Shown piece by piece: positions 18,150-26,773 of a stretch of DNA of 62,234 bases (position 1 is the stretch's first letter; every line of letters begins with the position of its first letter). This DNA comes from Deltaproteobacteria bacterium. GTDB lineage: Bacteria > Desulfobacterota > Binatia > UBA9968 > JAJDTQ01. The stretch lies in the NCBI GenBank assembly GCA_026712905.1, contig JAPOPM010000229.1:1-62234 (forward strand), in the 5' to 3' direction. The notes beneath the pieces were generated by a model, which worked only from the letters and a program-made list of their open reading frames with translations, was not told the DNA's origin and did not search any database. The position numbers were made by a program, and so were the translations under genes.

Positions 18150-19109
18150 GTGCTCATACGGTACGTCGCCATGCGCCTCGTGCAGTTGGTGCCCATGGTG
18201 CTGGTCGTCACCATGGTGGTCTTCTTCGTCATGAGGATCATTCCCGGGGACCCGGTGCTGGTGATGCTGGGCGCGGTGGAAGGGGCGCCGATCTCCGAGG
18301 ACGTCTACAACGCCATGCGCCTGCGGCTGGGCCTGGACCGGCCGCTCGTCGTCCAGTACCTCGACTGGCTGTGGGACATGGTGCGGGGCGACCTCGGGGC
18401 CTCCATCACCTACCGGGTGCCGGCCCTGGACGTCATCCTGCTCCGCCTGGTGCCCACGGCGTACCTCATGGTCGGCGGCGTGATCATGGCCGTGGCCATC
18501 GCCGTGCCCGGCGGCGTGCTGGCCGCCATCCACAACAACACCAAGTGGGACCACTTCGCCACGGGTTTCGTGATCCTGGGCATCACCGTGCCGACTTTCT
18601 GGCTGGCCCTCGTCGCCATCCTCGTGTTCGCGGTGTACCTGGGCTGGCTTCCCTCCATCGGATACACGCCCCCGCAGGAGGGCTTGGTGCAGTTCCTGCG
18701 GCACCTGATCCTGCCCACGACGGTGGTGGCCCTCAACGTCGCCGCCACGGTGTTGCGTTTCCAGCGCCAGGATTTCCTGGAACAGATGAACCTGGACTAC
18801 GTGCGCACCGCCCGGGCCAAGGGGCTGAGCGAGAGGCTGGTGTTGTGGAAGCACGTGCTGCGCAACTCGCTGATGACGACGGTGACGGTGGTGGGCCTCC
18901 AGATGGCCTACCTGAGCGGACTCGTAACCGTGGTCGAGAACGTCTTCAACTATCCCGGGATCGGTTTCCTGCTGTTGAACTCCATTCTCACGCGGGACTT
19001 CGTGGTAGTGCAGGGGGTGGTGCTGTTCATGGTCTTTCTCGCCATCGCCGTCAATCTGGTGGTGGATATCCTTTACGCGGTGCTGGACCCGCGGGTCCGC
19101 TATCGGTAG
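18150..19109 (+). CDS. Dipeptide/oligopeptide-type ABC permease, DppB-like
   Basis: The 319-residue inner-membrane protein has the DppB/OppB layout of six membrane segments, starting LIRYVAMRLVQLVPMVLVVTMVVFFVMRIIPGDP. The EAA loop YVRTARAKGLSERLVLWKHVLRNSLM lies in the third quarter. I placed the start at the GTG 18150-18152 because AAAGGAG lies nine bases before it; the frame extends further upstream without family resemblance. It is the first gene of a plus-strand operon with a DppC-like permease, a family-5 binding protein and probably an amidohydrolase. No ABC ATPase genes are present in the operon, so ATPases must be supplied from elsewhere. Confidence 0.9.
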   Translation: MLIRYVAMRLVQLVPMVLVVTMVVFFVMRIIPGDPVLVMLGAVEGAPISEDVYNAMRLRLGLDRPLVVQYLDWLWDMVRGDLGASITYRVPALDVILLRLVPTAYLMVGGVIMAVAIAVPGGVLAAIHNNTKWDHFATGFVILGITVPTFWLALVAILVFAVYLGWLPSIGYTPPQEGLVQFLRHLILPTTVVALNVAATVLRFQRQDFLEQMNLDYVRTARAKGLSERLVLWKHVLRNSLMTTVTVVGLQMAYLSGLVTVVENVFNYPGIGFLLLNSILTRDFVVVQGVVLFMVFLAIAVNLVVDILYAVLDPRVRYR

Positions 19110-19118
19110 GAGCGTCGG

Positions 19119-20045
19119 GTGGAATCCCAAGTCACATATCCTTCCGCCTATCCTCCGAGCCCACCCGCGCCGGGGTCGCGTCTGAGGCGCGCGTCCGGCC
19201 GTGCCGTCCGGGCGGCGCGTAACGATCCGCGAGCCGCGGTGGGCCTCCTGCTGCTACTTCTCTACATTCTGCTCGCCTTGGTGGGACCCGGCTTCTCGCC
19301 CTATGACACCCGCACGCCCAACATCAAGGTGCGCATGCAAGGGCCGACCTGGGAGCACCCCTTCGGCACCGACCGCATCGGCAGGGACGTGGCGACCCGC
19401 GTCGTCGCCGGGTCGCGCGTGAGCCTGCACGTGGCCGCGGGGGCGGTGATCGTGGCGCTGCTCCTGGGCGCGCCGCTGGGCGCTCTGTCGAGCTACGTGG
19501 GCGGCGCCTTCGACGCGATCGTCCAGCGGGTGATGGAGGGAATCATGGCCTTCCCGTCGCTGGTGCTGGCCCTGGCCCTGGTGGCCCTGGCCGGGCCGAG
19601 CGTCGCCATGCTGTGGTTCGCCATCGCCTTCAGCTCCGTCCCGCGCTACGCGCGCATCGTCCGCAGCGGCGTGCTGACGCACAAGGAACGGGAGTACGTC
19701 GAGGCCGCCCGGGCCATGGGGCAACGGCCCATGGGCGTGCTGACGAAGCAGATCCTGCCCAACATCATGGCGCCCGTCGCGGTGCAGATCACCCTGGACT
19801 TCGCCCGCGCCATCGGCGTGGAGGCGGCCCTCTCCTACCTGGGTCTCGGCCTGTCGGCGCCCTACATCAGTTGGGGCCTGATGGTGCGGGAGGCCCAGGA
19901 CTTCCTGGAGGTGGCGCCGTGGCTGGCGGTCTTCCCCGGCCTGGCCCTGGCCGGCGTGATCCTGGGGTTTACCCTGGTGGGAGACAGCCTGCGCGACCGC
20001 ATGGACCCGCGTACGCGCATGACCCTGAACCGGCGCGGGCAGTAG
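19119..20045 (+). CDS. Dipeptide/oligopeptide-type ABC permease, DppC-like
   Basis: A 308-residue DppC/OppC-type permease. After a cytoplasmic N-terminal tail it has the first membrane segment (VGLLLLLLYILLALVGPGFSPY), the HPFGTDRIGRDVATRVV motif typical of DppC, and the EAA loop YVEAARAMGQRPMGVLTKQILPNIMAP. The start is GTG at 19119, with TAGGAG eight bases upstream. It follows the DppB-like gene by nine bases and pairs with it as a heterodimeric channel. The substrate depends on the downstream binding protein and may be peptides or other small molecules such as nickel chelates or opines. Confidence 0.9.
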   Translation: MESQVTYPSAYPPSPPAPGSRLRRASGRAVRAARNDPRAAVGLLLLLLYILLALVGPGFSPYDTRTPNIKVRMQGPTWEHPFGTDRIGRDVATRVVAGSRVSLHVAAGAVIVALLLGAPLGALSSYVGGAFDAIVQRVMEGIMAFPSLVLALALVALAGPSVAMLWFAIAFSSVPRYARIVRSGVLTHKEREYVEAARAMGQRPMGVLTKQILPNIMAPVAVQITLDFARAIGVEAALSYLGLGLSAPYISWGLMVREAQDFLEVAPWLAVFPGLALAGVILGFTLVGDSLRDRMDPRTRMTLNRRGQ

Positions 20046-20187
20046 CCGTATCCGGGAGGGGTGAGGGGCGCGCGCCGCAAGTTGACACCCGTCGCGCCCC
20101 GGTGACATGATGCGCGGGACCCTTGGACCACGTGCGGGCGTTTCAAAGCCCCAACGTACCGTGCTCACGCATGGAAGGAGACATCAC

Positions 20188-21810
20188 ATGAAGAGCGAGA
20201 CCTGGAGAGTTGCCGGGCGCGCATCAGTTGCCGGCGCCGCGTTGGTGTTGGCATTGCTCGTAGCTCCCGCGCCCGACGGCGGTCCGCTGAGCCCCGGCTT
20301 CACTGCCGAAGCCGCGGACAAACCCCGCGTCGGCGGGACGCTCAAGCTGGGCAACGCCAAGGGCATCGGCACGCCCATTCCATTCGTGGCCTTCACCTCA
20401 ATTCCCGAGTACATCAAGAACAACATGTACGAGCCACTGGTCATGTACGACCAGAAGGGCGACATTCACCCGTGGCTCGCGGAAAGCTGGTCGCCCAACG
20501 ACGATTCCAGCGAGTGGACGTTCAAGATCCGCAAGGGGGTCAAGTTCCACAACGGCAAGGAGCTGACCGCCGAGGACGTGGTCTGGTCCGTGAACCACAT
20601 CAGGGAGCCCGCCAACGGCGCGGCGGGCCAGGGCCAGTTGGCCGACAACGTGGCCTCGGCCACGGCCGTGGACAAGCACACCGTGAAGTTCAAGGCGCCC
20701 GGCCCGCGCGGTCTCTTGCCGGAGATACTCGCCAATACTTCCACGCTTCACATCGCTCCGGCCGGCTCCCTGGCGACAGGCCAGCAGAAGATGAAGGGCG
20801 ACAGGCCGCCGGCGGGCACCGGGCCCTTCAAGTTCAAGTCCTGGACCCCGGGCCAGGAGCTGCACGTGGTCCGTCATGACGACTACTGGGGCGGCGCCCC
20901 CTACCTCGACGGCGTCCGCTTCATCGTGATCCGGCAAAAGGCGGCGCGGGCAGCCGCCGTCCAGGCGGGGGATGTCCACCTGACCGAGCGCCTGGGTCCG
21001 ACTTTCGTGCAGCGCATCGACAGCAAGCGCATCAAGGGGCTGCACTACATGCCCATCGGCGCCGCCGGGCAAAGGATCCTCACCTTCAACACCAAGACGG
21101 CGCCGGTGTCCGACCCGAGGGTGCGGCGTGCCATCGCGCTGTCGCTGGACAAGGTCGCCATCCTCGACGAGGCCACGTTCGGGCTCGGCGTACCGACACT
21201 CACCTGGGCCGTGCCGGGCACCGACTGGGAGAAGGCCCTGGATTTCAAGTGGAAGCGCAACGTCGCCGAGGCCAAGCGCCTGCTCAAGGAGGCGGGCTAC
21301 AAGGGCGAGCCCATCACCCTGGGAGCCACCCGCGGCCAGGGCGACCCCTGGACCGAGCCCATCATGCGGCAGGCAGCCGAGGCGGGCATCAAGTTCTCGC
21401 TCCAGAACCTGGGCGGAGCCGAGCTCATCAAGAAGACCATCAACGGTGAGCTGCACGTCTCCGTCTACGGCTCCGGCGGCACCGGAGAGCCGCTGGTGGC
21501 CAACGTCCAGCACCTGGGCTGCACCGAGGGCAAGCACGGCGTCAGCAACGTCACCCGGTACTGCACGGCCGACCTGGAAAAGCTCGTGACCGAATACATG
21601 GAAGAGTCGGACCGGGCCAAGCGCCTGTCTCTCTGGAAGAAGTTTTCCCGGACATACTTCGTCGACGACGTGGTCCACTACATCATCGGGTGGTCCAACA
21701 TCCGCAACTACGTCTGGCGCGACGAGGTGAAGAACTGGGAGCGCGGTCCCACGCAGGAATACTGGCACGCCACGGGCGGGCTGTGGCGGACCTGGCTGGA
21801 ACCGAAATAG
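20188..21810 (+). CDS. Family-5 extracellular solute-binding protein (DppA/OppA type)
   Basis: The 540-residue periplasmic receptor belongs to SBP_bac_5. It has a signal peptide (GRASVAGAALVLALLVAPAP) and the family block YEPLVMYDQKGDIHPWLAESWSPNDDSSEWTFKIRKGVKFHNGKELTAEDVVWS in residues about 70-130, here quoted only in part: FHNGKELTAEDVVWS. VRRAIALSLDK and the C-terminal lobe follow. ATG at 20188 has GGAAGGAG eight bases upstream; the open frame to 20107 lacks a signal. It captures the ligand for the two permeases encoded before it. The next gene is an amidohydrolase, so the imported compound may be an amide, ester or lactone rather than a peptide; this is inference from context. Confidence 0.9.
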   Translation: MKSETWRVAGRASVAGAALVLALLVAPAPDGGPLSPGFTAEAADKPRVGGTLKLGNAKGIGTPIPFVAFTSIPEYIKNNMYEPLVMYDQKGDIHPWLAESWSPNDDSSEWTFKIRKGVKFHNGKELTAEDVVWSVNHIREPANGAAGQGQLADNVASATAVDKHTVKFKAPGPRGLLPEILANTSTLHIAPAGSLATGQQKMKGDRPPAGTGPFKFKSWTPGQELHVVRHDDYWGGAPYLDGVRFIVIRQKAARAAAVQAGDVHLTERLGPTFVQRIDSKRIKGLHYMPIGAAGQRILTFNTKTAPVSDPRVRRAIALSLDKVAILDEATFGLGVPTLTWAVPGTDWEKALDFKWKRNVAEAKRLLKEAGYKGEPITLGATRGQGDPWTEPIMRQAAEAGIKFSLQNLGGAELIKKTINGELHVSVYGSGGTGEPLVANVQHLGCTEGKHGVSNVTRYCTADLEKLVTEYMEESDRAKRLSLWKKFSRTYFVDDVVHYIIGWSNIRNYVWRDEVKNWERGPTQEYWHATGGLWRTWLEPK

Positions 21811-21868
21811 TTCTCGATTGGAACCCGCTCCGGCCGGCGGAATCCGGCCGCTGGGAGGTTGAAGGCTC

Positions 21869-23071
21869 ATGGCAACGCTCAAAATGAAGTACGGCGTCGT
21901 CTCCGCGGACGATCACATCCAGGAGGCCCCCGACGTCTGGACCAACCGGATGTCCAAGGCGAAGTTCGGCGATGACATCCCGCACATCGTCGAAATGCCC
22001 GACGGCACGCAAACCTGGTCCCTGGGGGGCGACACCAAGGGATTCGGCGGGCTGGCCCGTGTGTCCGGCGTCAACCCCAACGTGAAGCGGTGGGAGGACG
22101 TGCCTCCTTCCACGTACATGGTTTCGGAGCGCCTCAAGGTCCTCGATCAGGAGGAGCTGGACGCCTCGGTGCTCTTCCCCAACATCATCGGCATCACCAA
22201 TCAGAACTTTCAGAAGGAGGGCAGCGAGGCCTTCCGCCTGGCCTGCATCCAGGCCTACAACGACTGGCTCATCGACGAGTGGCAGGACGTCACGCCCCGG
22301 TTCATCGCCCAGTGCGTTACCCCCATGTGGGACGTGGACCTGTGCGTGGCCGAGATCCGCCGCGCGGTGAAGCGCGGCCACAAGGCCCTTGTGTGGCACG
22401 GCGCCCCCCACATCCTCGGGCTCAAGCACTTCAACGATCCCTACTGGGACCCGGTCTACCAGACGTGCTGCGACCTGGACGTCCCCATCTGTCTGCACTC
22501 CACCGCGCTGCCCGCGCTGCCGCCCTGGGACTCCCTGGAAGCGCGCGCCCAACTCGCCCTGGGCGTGTCCATGACCTTCGTGAGCCACATGGAGATCGTC
22601 TCCAACATCCTCTACTCGGGCGTGTTCGAGAAGTTCCCCCGGCTCAAGACCATCAGCGTGGAGAGCGGCGTGGGCTGGCTCCCGTACTTGCTGGAGGAGC
22701 TGGACCACGAGTTCGAGGAGCGCAAAGTTGCGGAGAACTCGACGCTCACGCGGAGACCCAGCGATGTCTTCCAGTCCAACATGTGGGCCACCTTCTGGCA
22801 CGAGCGCCACGGCATCCGCAGCCGCGACGAGATCGGCGTGGACAAGATCATGTACTCGGTGGACTATCCTCACGGCACCACCACCTGGCCCAGGTCGGTG
22901 TGGTGCCGCACCCACTCGCTGCAGGACGTCACGTCCGCGGAGGAACGCAAGAAGATCCTGATGGACAACGCCATCGGGCTCTACAAGCTCGACGTGGACG
23001 AGTCGGGCATCCACCAGCCCCTCTACGAGCCGGGCCCCATCAGCGTGGGACCGCGGCCCGAGGCGGCATAA
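21869..23071 (+). CDS. Amidohydrolase-2 family metal-dependent hydrolase
   Basis: The 400-residue protein matches the COG2159 amidohydrolase-2 family (ACMSD/gamma-resorcylate decarboxylase-like TIM barrels). SADDHIQE at residues 13-20 takes the place of the usual HxH metal site, with only one histidine retained. Later metal-site candidates are VPICLHS, VSHMEIVSNILYSGVFEKFPRLKTISVESG split by SG-VGWLPYLLEELDHEFE, and IMYSVDYPHG, which carries the conserved aspartate and histidine. GGGAGG lies before the ATG. It follows the ABC binding protein by 58 bases and is likely part of that operon, acting on the imported substrate. The precise reaction, hydrolysis or decarboxylation, is not determinable. 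Confidence 0.8.
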   Translation: MATLKMKYGVVSADDHIQEAPDVWTNRMSKAKFGDDIPHIVEMPDGTQTWSLGGDTKGFGGLARVSGVNPNVKRWEDVPPSTYMVSERLKVLDQEELDASVLFPNIIGITNQNFQKEGSEAFRLACIQAYNDWLIDEWQDVTPRFIAQCVTPMWDVDLCVAEIRRAVKRGHKALVWHGAPHILGLKHFNDPYWDPVYQTCCDLDVPICLHSTALPALPPWDSLEARAQLALGVSMTFVSHMEIVSNILYSGVFEKFPRLKTISVESGVGWLPYLLEELDHEFEERKVAENSTLTRRPSDVFQSNMWATFWHERHGIRSRDEIGVDKIMYSVDYPHGTTTWPRSVWCRTHSLQDVTSAEERKKILMDNAIGLYKLDVDESGIHQPLYEPGPISVGPRPEAA

Positions 23072-23139
23072 CCCATACTCCAGTATTCAGTCGGCCCGCC
23101 GGTCAGGGCGGCGGTGGAATGGCACCAACGCCCCGAATC

Positions 23140-23167
23140 GTCATTCCCGCGGAAGCGGGAATCCAGG
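23140..23167. repeat. Single REP-like element
   Basis: GTCATTCCCGCGGAAGCGGG with its continuation to 23167 matches the units at 7300 and 49301 almost base for base. It lies between the convergent amidohydrolase and VOC genes. Unlike the other two sites it stands alone, without an inverted partner. Confidence 0.65.
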
Positions 23168-23189
23168 GGTGGGGAGTGTGGCGGCGATA

Positions 23190-23609
23190 CTACGCGTACG
23201 CGGGATCGCCGTAGGTCATCAGCTCGATCAGGTTGTCGTCGGGGTCGCGGACGTACAGGCTGGTGCCGACGCCCTCGGAGCCGGTGCGGGCCACGGGACC
23301 CGAGATGACGGCGACTCCGGCCTGCCGCAGGAAGTCCTGGGCCTGCTGCACGGTCCCTTCCCAGCGCAGGCAGAAGTCCGCGCCGCCGGTGGCGTAGTTG
23401 GGCGCGTGCGTGGGGCTTTCGGTCTCGTAGCGGTCCACGACGTACAGGTTGATCTTCTGCGTCTCGCTGATGCGGATGATCGGCCGCGTGCCGCGCCCGC
23501 CCGGACGCTCCTGCCAACCCGCGTCGAGTCCGAGCCTGCGATAGAACGCGAAGGTCTCTTCCAGGTCCTTGACGACGAGCACCCAATGGTCGATGGCTGC
23601 AATACCCAT
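23190..23609 (-). CDS. VOC (glyoxalase/dioxygenase fold) protein
   Basis: This 139-residue single-domain protein of the vicinal oxygen chelate superfamily begins AAIDHWVLVVKDLEETFAFYRRLG, whose histidine is the first metal ligand. It ends with VRDPDDNLIELMTYG, whose glutamate is the last ligand, and two beta-alpha-beta-beta-beta modules fit between. GAGGA lies upstream of the ATG. Members bind a divalent metal and act as lyases, ring-cleavage dioxygenases or resistance proteins; the size suits a dimeric lyase-like enzyme. It is convergent with the amidohydrolase and divergent from the TctA-TctB gene, so no operon partner suggests a substrate. Confidence 0.8.
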   Translation of the reverse strand: MGIAAIDHWVLVVKDLEETFAFYRRLGLDAGWQERPGGRGTRPIIRISETQKINLYVVDRYETESPTHAPNYATGGADFCLRWEGTVQQAQDFLRQAGVAVISGPVARTGSEGVGTSLYVRDPDDNLIELMTYGDPAYA

Positions 23610-23698
23610 GGTTTGTCCTCACTGAATCCGTTGCGGTAGGCTACACACGTTCGTACGACTAGTCCAAACCGCACGGGAATTACAAGGGAAGGGAGCCC

Positions 23699-25738
23699 AT
23701 GTGGGAAGCGGCCCTTAGCGCGGTGGAGAACATCTTCGGCTGTCCCTGTGTCGCCGGGGTGGTGCCGAAGAGTCTTGCCTTCCTGGGTCTGGGCGTCGTC
23801 ATGGGGCTCTCCCTGGGCGCCATCCCCGGCCTCGGCGGGCTCGTGGGCCTCGCCATCCTGCTGCCGTTCACGCTGGACCTGGACACCCTGAGCGCGTTCG
23901 CGGTCATGATCGGGCTCATCTCCGTGACGAGCACGTCGGACACCATCCCGTCGGTGCTGTTCGGGGTGCCGGGCACCGCGGCTTCGCAGGCCACCATCCT
24001 GGACGGCCATCCCATGGCCAAGAAGGGCGAGGCGGGCCGGGCCTTCGGCGCCGCGTACATGTCGTCCATGATGGGGGGCCTTTTCGGGGCCCTGATCCTC
24101 GCCGTCTCCATCCCGGTGCTCCGTCCCATCGTGCTCGCCTTCAGCGCCCCCGAGTTCTTCATGATGGGCATGCTGGGCATCTCCATGGTGGCGGTGCTGA
24201 GCGGCGGCGCGCCCCTCAAGGGCCTCGTGGTGGGGGCCCTCGGGCTCATGGTGGGCATGGTGGGGATGGACTTCCAGGTGGGCGAGATGCGCTGGACCTT
24301 CGGCCAGCTCTACCTCTGGGAGGGGGTGCCGCTGGTGCCGGTGGCCCTCGGCATCTTCGCCATTCCGGAGATGGCGGACCTCGTGATCCGCGGCACGCGC
24401 ATCGCGGACGTGCCCAAGGACGCGCTGCGCGGCGTCACCGTGGGCATCCGCGACGCCTTGCGCCACTGGTTCCTGGTACTGCGCTCCAGCGCCGTGGGCG
24501 TGTGGGTGGGCGCCACCCCGGGCCTGGGCGGCGCGGTGGTGGACTGGTTCGCCTACGGCCACGCGGTACAGACGGAGCGCGGCGCCCGCGAGACCTTCGG
24601 CACCGGCGACGTGCGCGGGGTCATCGCGCCGGAGAGCGCCAACAACGCCAAGGAGGGCGGCTCGCTGATCCCGACGCTGGCCTTCGGCGTACCCGGCAGC
24701 GCCTCCATGGCCATCCTGCTCGGGGTCTTCCTCATCCAGGGCATCAGTCCGGGGCCCGACATGCTCACCCGACACCTGGACGTCACCTACACCATGGTGT
24801 GGAGCATCGCCATCGCCAACATCTTCGGCACCGGCTTGTGCCTGCTCCTTACCAACCACCTGGCCCGCCTCGCCAACGTCCGCGTGAATCTGCTGGCGCC
24901 GCTGATCATCGTCGTCGTGTTCCTGGCCGCGTTCCAGGCCAAGCGCCACTTCGGCGACCTGATCCTGCTGCTGTCCTTCGGTATCCTGGGATGGCTGATG
25001 AAGCGCTTCGGCTGGCCCCGTCCGCCGCTCATCCTGGGGCTGGTGCTGAGCAGCGTGCTGGAGAACTATTTCTTCATCGCCGCCAGCCACTTCGGCGTGA
25101 CTTGGCTTTGGCGCCCCATCGTCCTCGTCATCGGCGCGCTCATCGTCGTCAGCCTGGTGTACGGCCAAAGGTGGACCCGGACGGGCATGGCGGCGGACGA
25201 GCCCGTCCCCGAGCCGGCGGCGTCGGCGCGGTACCGCTTCCACCTGAGCGTGCCCGTCGTGTTCACCCTTGCCATCCTGCTGCTGGTGCTCACGGGGGTG
25301 GTCACCGCCCGCGGCTGGCCGCCCCAGGCGCGGCTCTTCCCCTTGGTGATCGGTCTGGTCGCGGCGGGCATGTGCGCCGCGCAACTGCTTCTGGATCTCT
25401 TCCGCGTCCCCGTGCCAGGGGCCGTTCGCATCATGGACATGGAAGCGGAGCGCGGGGTCCCGGGCCGCGTCATCGCACGCCGCGCCGCCGACATCTTCGG
25501 CTGGATACTGGGCTTGCTGGCATCCATCTGGTTGATAGGTTTCCTGCCGAGCGTGCCGCTCTTCATGTGGCTCTACCTGGCGCTGCGCGCCCAGGCGGGG
25601 TGGCGCCTCTCCCTCGGATACACCGCGCTGGCGCTGGCGGTGCTCGTGGGCATCTTCCACTACACCCTCCACATCCCCTGGCCCCAGGGCGTGTTGGACG
25701 CCCCGCAGGAGGCGTTGTTGCAGTGGCTCGGCGGGTAG
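23699..25738 (+). CDS. Tripartite tricarboxylate transporter TctA-TctB fusion permease
   Basis: The 679-residue polytopic membrane protein begins with a full TctA domain (about residues 1-500). LGLGVVMGLSLGAIPGLGGL, GVPGTAASQATILDGHPMAKKGEAGRA and the mirror block APESANNAKEGGSLIPTLAFGVPGSASMAILLGVF are its signature repeats; only short parts are quoted here: GVPGTAASQATILDG and NNAKEGGSLIPTLAFG. After a short Pro/Ala linker, residues about 510-679 form a TctB-like four-helix membrane domain. TctA and TctB are usually separate genes, so this is a fusion. GGGAAGGGAG precedes the ATG. It would import a carboxylate delivered by a TctC protein, probably the one at 16847-17866, driven by the ion gradient. 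Confidence 0.88.
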   Translation: MWEAALSAVENIFGCPCVAGVVPKSLAFLGLGVVMGLSLGAIPGLGGLVGLAILLPFTLDLDTLSAFAVMIGLISVTSTSDTIPSVLFGVPGTAASQATILDGHPMAKKGEAGRAFGAAYMSSMMGGLFGALILAVSIPVLRPIVLAFSAPEFFMMGMLGISMVAVLSGGAPLKGLVVGALGLMVGMVGMDFQVGEMRWTFGQLYLWEGVPLVPVALGIFAIPEMADLVIRGTRIADVPKDALRGVTVGIRDALRHWFLVLRSSAVGVWVGATPGLGGAVVDWFAYGHAVQTERGARETFGTGDVRGVIAPESANNAKEGGSLIPTLAFGVPGSASMAILLGVFLIQGISPGPDMLTRHLDVTYTMVWSIAIANIFGTGLCLLLTNHLARLANVRVNLLAPLIIVVVFLAAFQAKRHFGDLILLLSFGILGWLMKRFGWPRPPLILGLVLSSVLENYFFIAASHFGVTWLWRPIVLVIGALIVVSLVYGQRWTRTGMAADEPVPEPAASARYRFHLSVPVVFTLAILLLVLTGVVTARGWPPQARLFPLVIGLVAAGMCAAQLLLDLFRVPVPGAVRIMDMEAERGVPGRVIARRAADIFGWILGLLASIWLIGFLPSVPLFMWLYLALRAQAGWRLSLGYTALALAVLVGIFHYTLHIPWPQGVLDAPQEALLQWLGG

Positions 25739-25747
25739 GGCTGGCGC

Positions 25748-26632
25748 CTACCGTCCCTGGCTGGTAATGAATCCCCGCAGCACCTCGTTGAATTCCCGCG
25801 GGTGCTCCCGATAGGAGAAGTGCCCGGCCCGGTTGATGATGTGCATCTGCGAGCGCCGCTCGCGCATGGCCAGCAACTCGAAGAGCCGCAGTCCCTGGGC
25901 CAGGGTGGCGGTGGGGTCGTTGTAGCCCCACACCAGCAGTGTGGGCCTCTGCAGGCCGCGGTCGCGAATCCAGCCCAGCGTCTCCTCCTTCTGAAGCGAG
26001 TGCTTCGTCAGGAACAAACTCTTGCGCAAGCCCCGGGTCACCATCCGGTCCACGGTCTCCTGGTACTTGGGCAGTTGCGCGATCTCGGTCATGGAGTCGA
26101 GCCAGTCTTCGGTGATGTGCGCGCCGCTGTAGGAGTAGCGTTCGATGACCCAGCGCTGGCTTTCCCGCGTGAGCCGCGGCTCCGGCGTGTCGGCGAAGAC
26201 GATATGGTTCCGTCCCATGCCCGGCGCCAGCGTGTTGGTGTCCACCGGAATGCACGAGCGCACCAGATCCGGGCGCTCGAGGGTCATGCGGGCGGCCACG
26301 TAGGCGCCGCGGGAATGGCCCACCACGTGCACGGCGCCCAGCTTCAGGGCCTCGAGGAAGCCGATGGCGTGGCGCACCGTCGCGGCCATGGTGTAGGCGT
26401 CGTCGCCGGGCGGGTTGTCGGTCAGCCCCTGTCCGAGCTTGTCCATGGCGTAGACGTGGAACCACTGCGCCAGGGCGTCGAAGTTGAGCCCCCAGTCCAG
26501 GCTGCAGTCGGCGGCGTCGTTGGAGCCGAATACACCGCCGTGGATCAACACGAGGTTCTCGCCGCTTCCCTTCTCGAAGTAGCGCGTGCGGATGCCGTCC
26601 ACGTCCACGAACTTTTCGTCTGCGGATTTCAT
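25748..26632 (-). CDS. Alpha/beta hydrolase
   Basis: The 294-residue protein shows the alpha/beta hydrolase fold with the oxyanion block VLIHGGVFGS, the nucleophile elbow VVGHSRGAYVA (Ser about residue 116), a likely acid in LLVWGYNDPTATLAQG and the catalytic histidine in INRAGHFSYREHP. The length and lid region resemble meta-cleavage-product hydrolases (2-hydroxy-6-oxo-dienoate hydrolases). AGGAG lies nine bases before the ATG. It is transcribed divergently from a LysR regulator across a short AT-rich gap, which suggests control by that regulator. The substrate is not known. Confidence 0.85.
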   Translation of the reverse strand: MKSADEKFVDVDGIRTRYFEKGSGENLVLIHGGVFGSNDAADCSLDWGLNFDALAQWFHVYAMDKLGQGLTDNPPGDDAYTMAATVRHAIGFLEALKLGAVHVVGHSRGAYVAARMTLERPDLVRSCIPVDTNTLAPGMGRNHIVFADTPEPRLTRESQRWVIERYSYSGAHITEDWLDSMTEIAQLPKYQETVDRMVTRGLRKSLFLTKHSLQKEETLGWIRDRGLQRPTLLVWGYNDPTATLAQGLRLFELLAMRERRSQMHIINRAGHFSYREHPREFNEVLRGFITSQGR

Positions 26633-26757
26633 CGGGTTTCACTCCTGTTGGTGCGGCTAGTCGAGGGGATGTACTATAACCGGACCGGACGCCATCGTCG
26701 ATGGGCGACCCCCCGTGACCGACGGCAAAAAATTTCTTTTCTTTCGGAAAAAAACTG

Positions 26758-26773
26758 ATATCATAAATGATAT
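26758..26773. promoter_or_regulatory. AT-rich palindrome in the hydrolase/LysR divergent promoter
   Basis: ATATCAT and ATGATAT form perfect 7-bp arms around AA, and the right arm runs into the LysR start codon at 26772. The surrounding 26725-26775 stretch is far richer in A/T than its neighbourhood. It is a likely autoregulatory LysR-type operator for the divergent pair. Confidence 0.5.

Noticed and set aside
23228..25672. 814-codon minus-strand frame opposite the TctA-TctB gene
   Set aside because: Its His/Gly/Glu/Arg-rich sequence is the complement of membrane helices; only its tail touches the real VOC gene in another frame.
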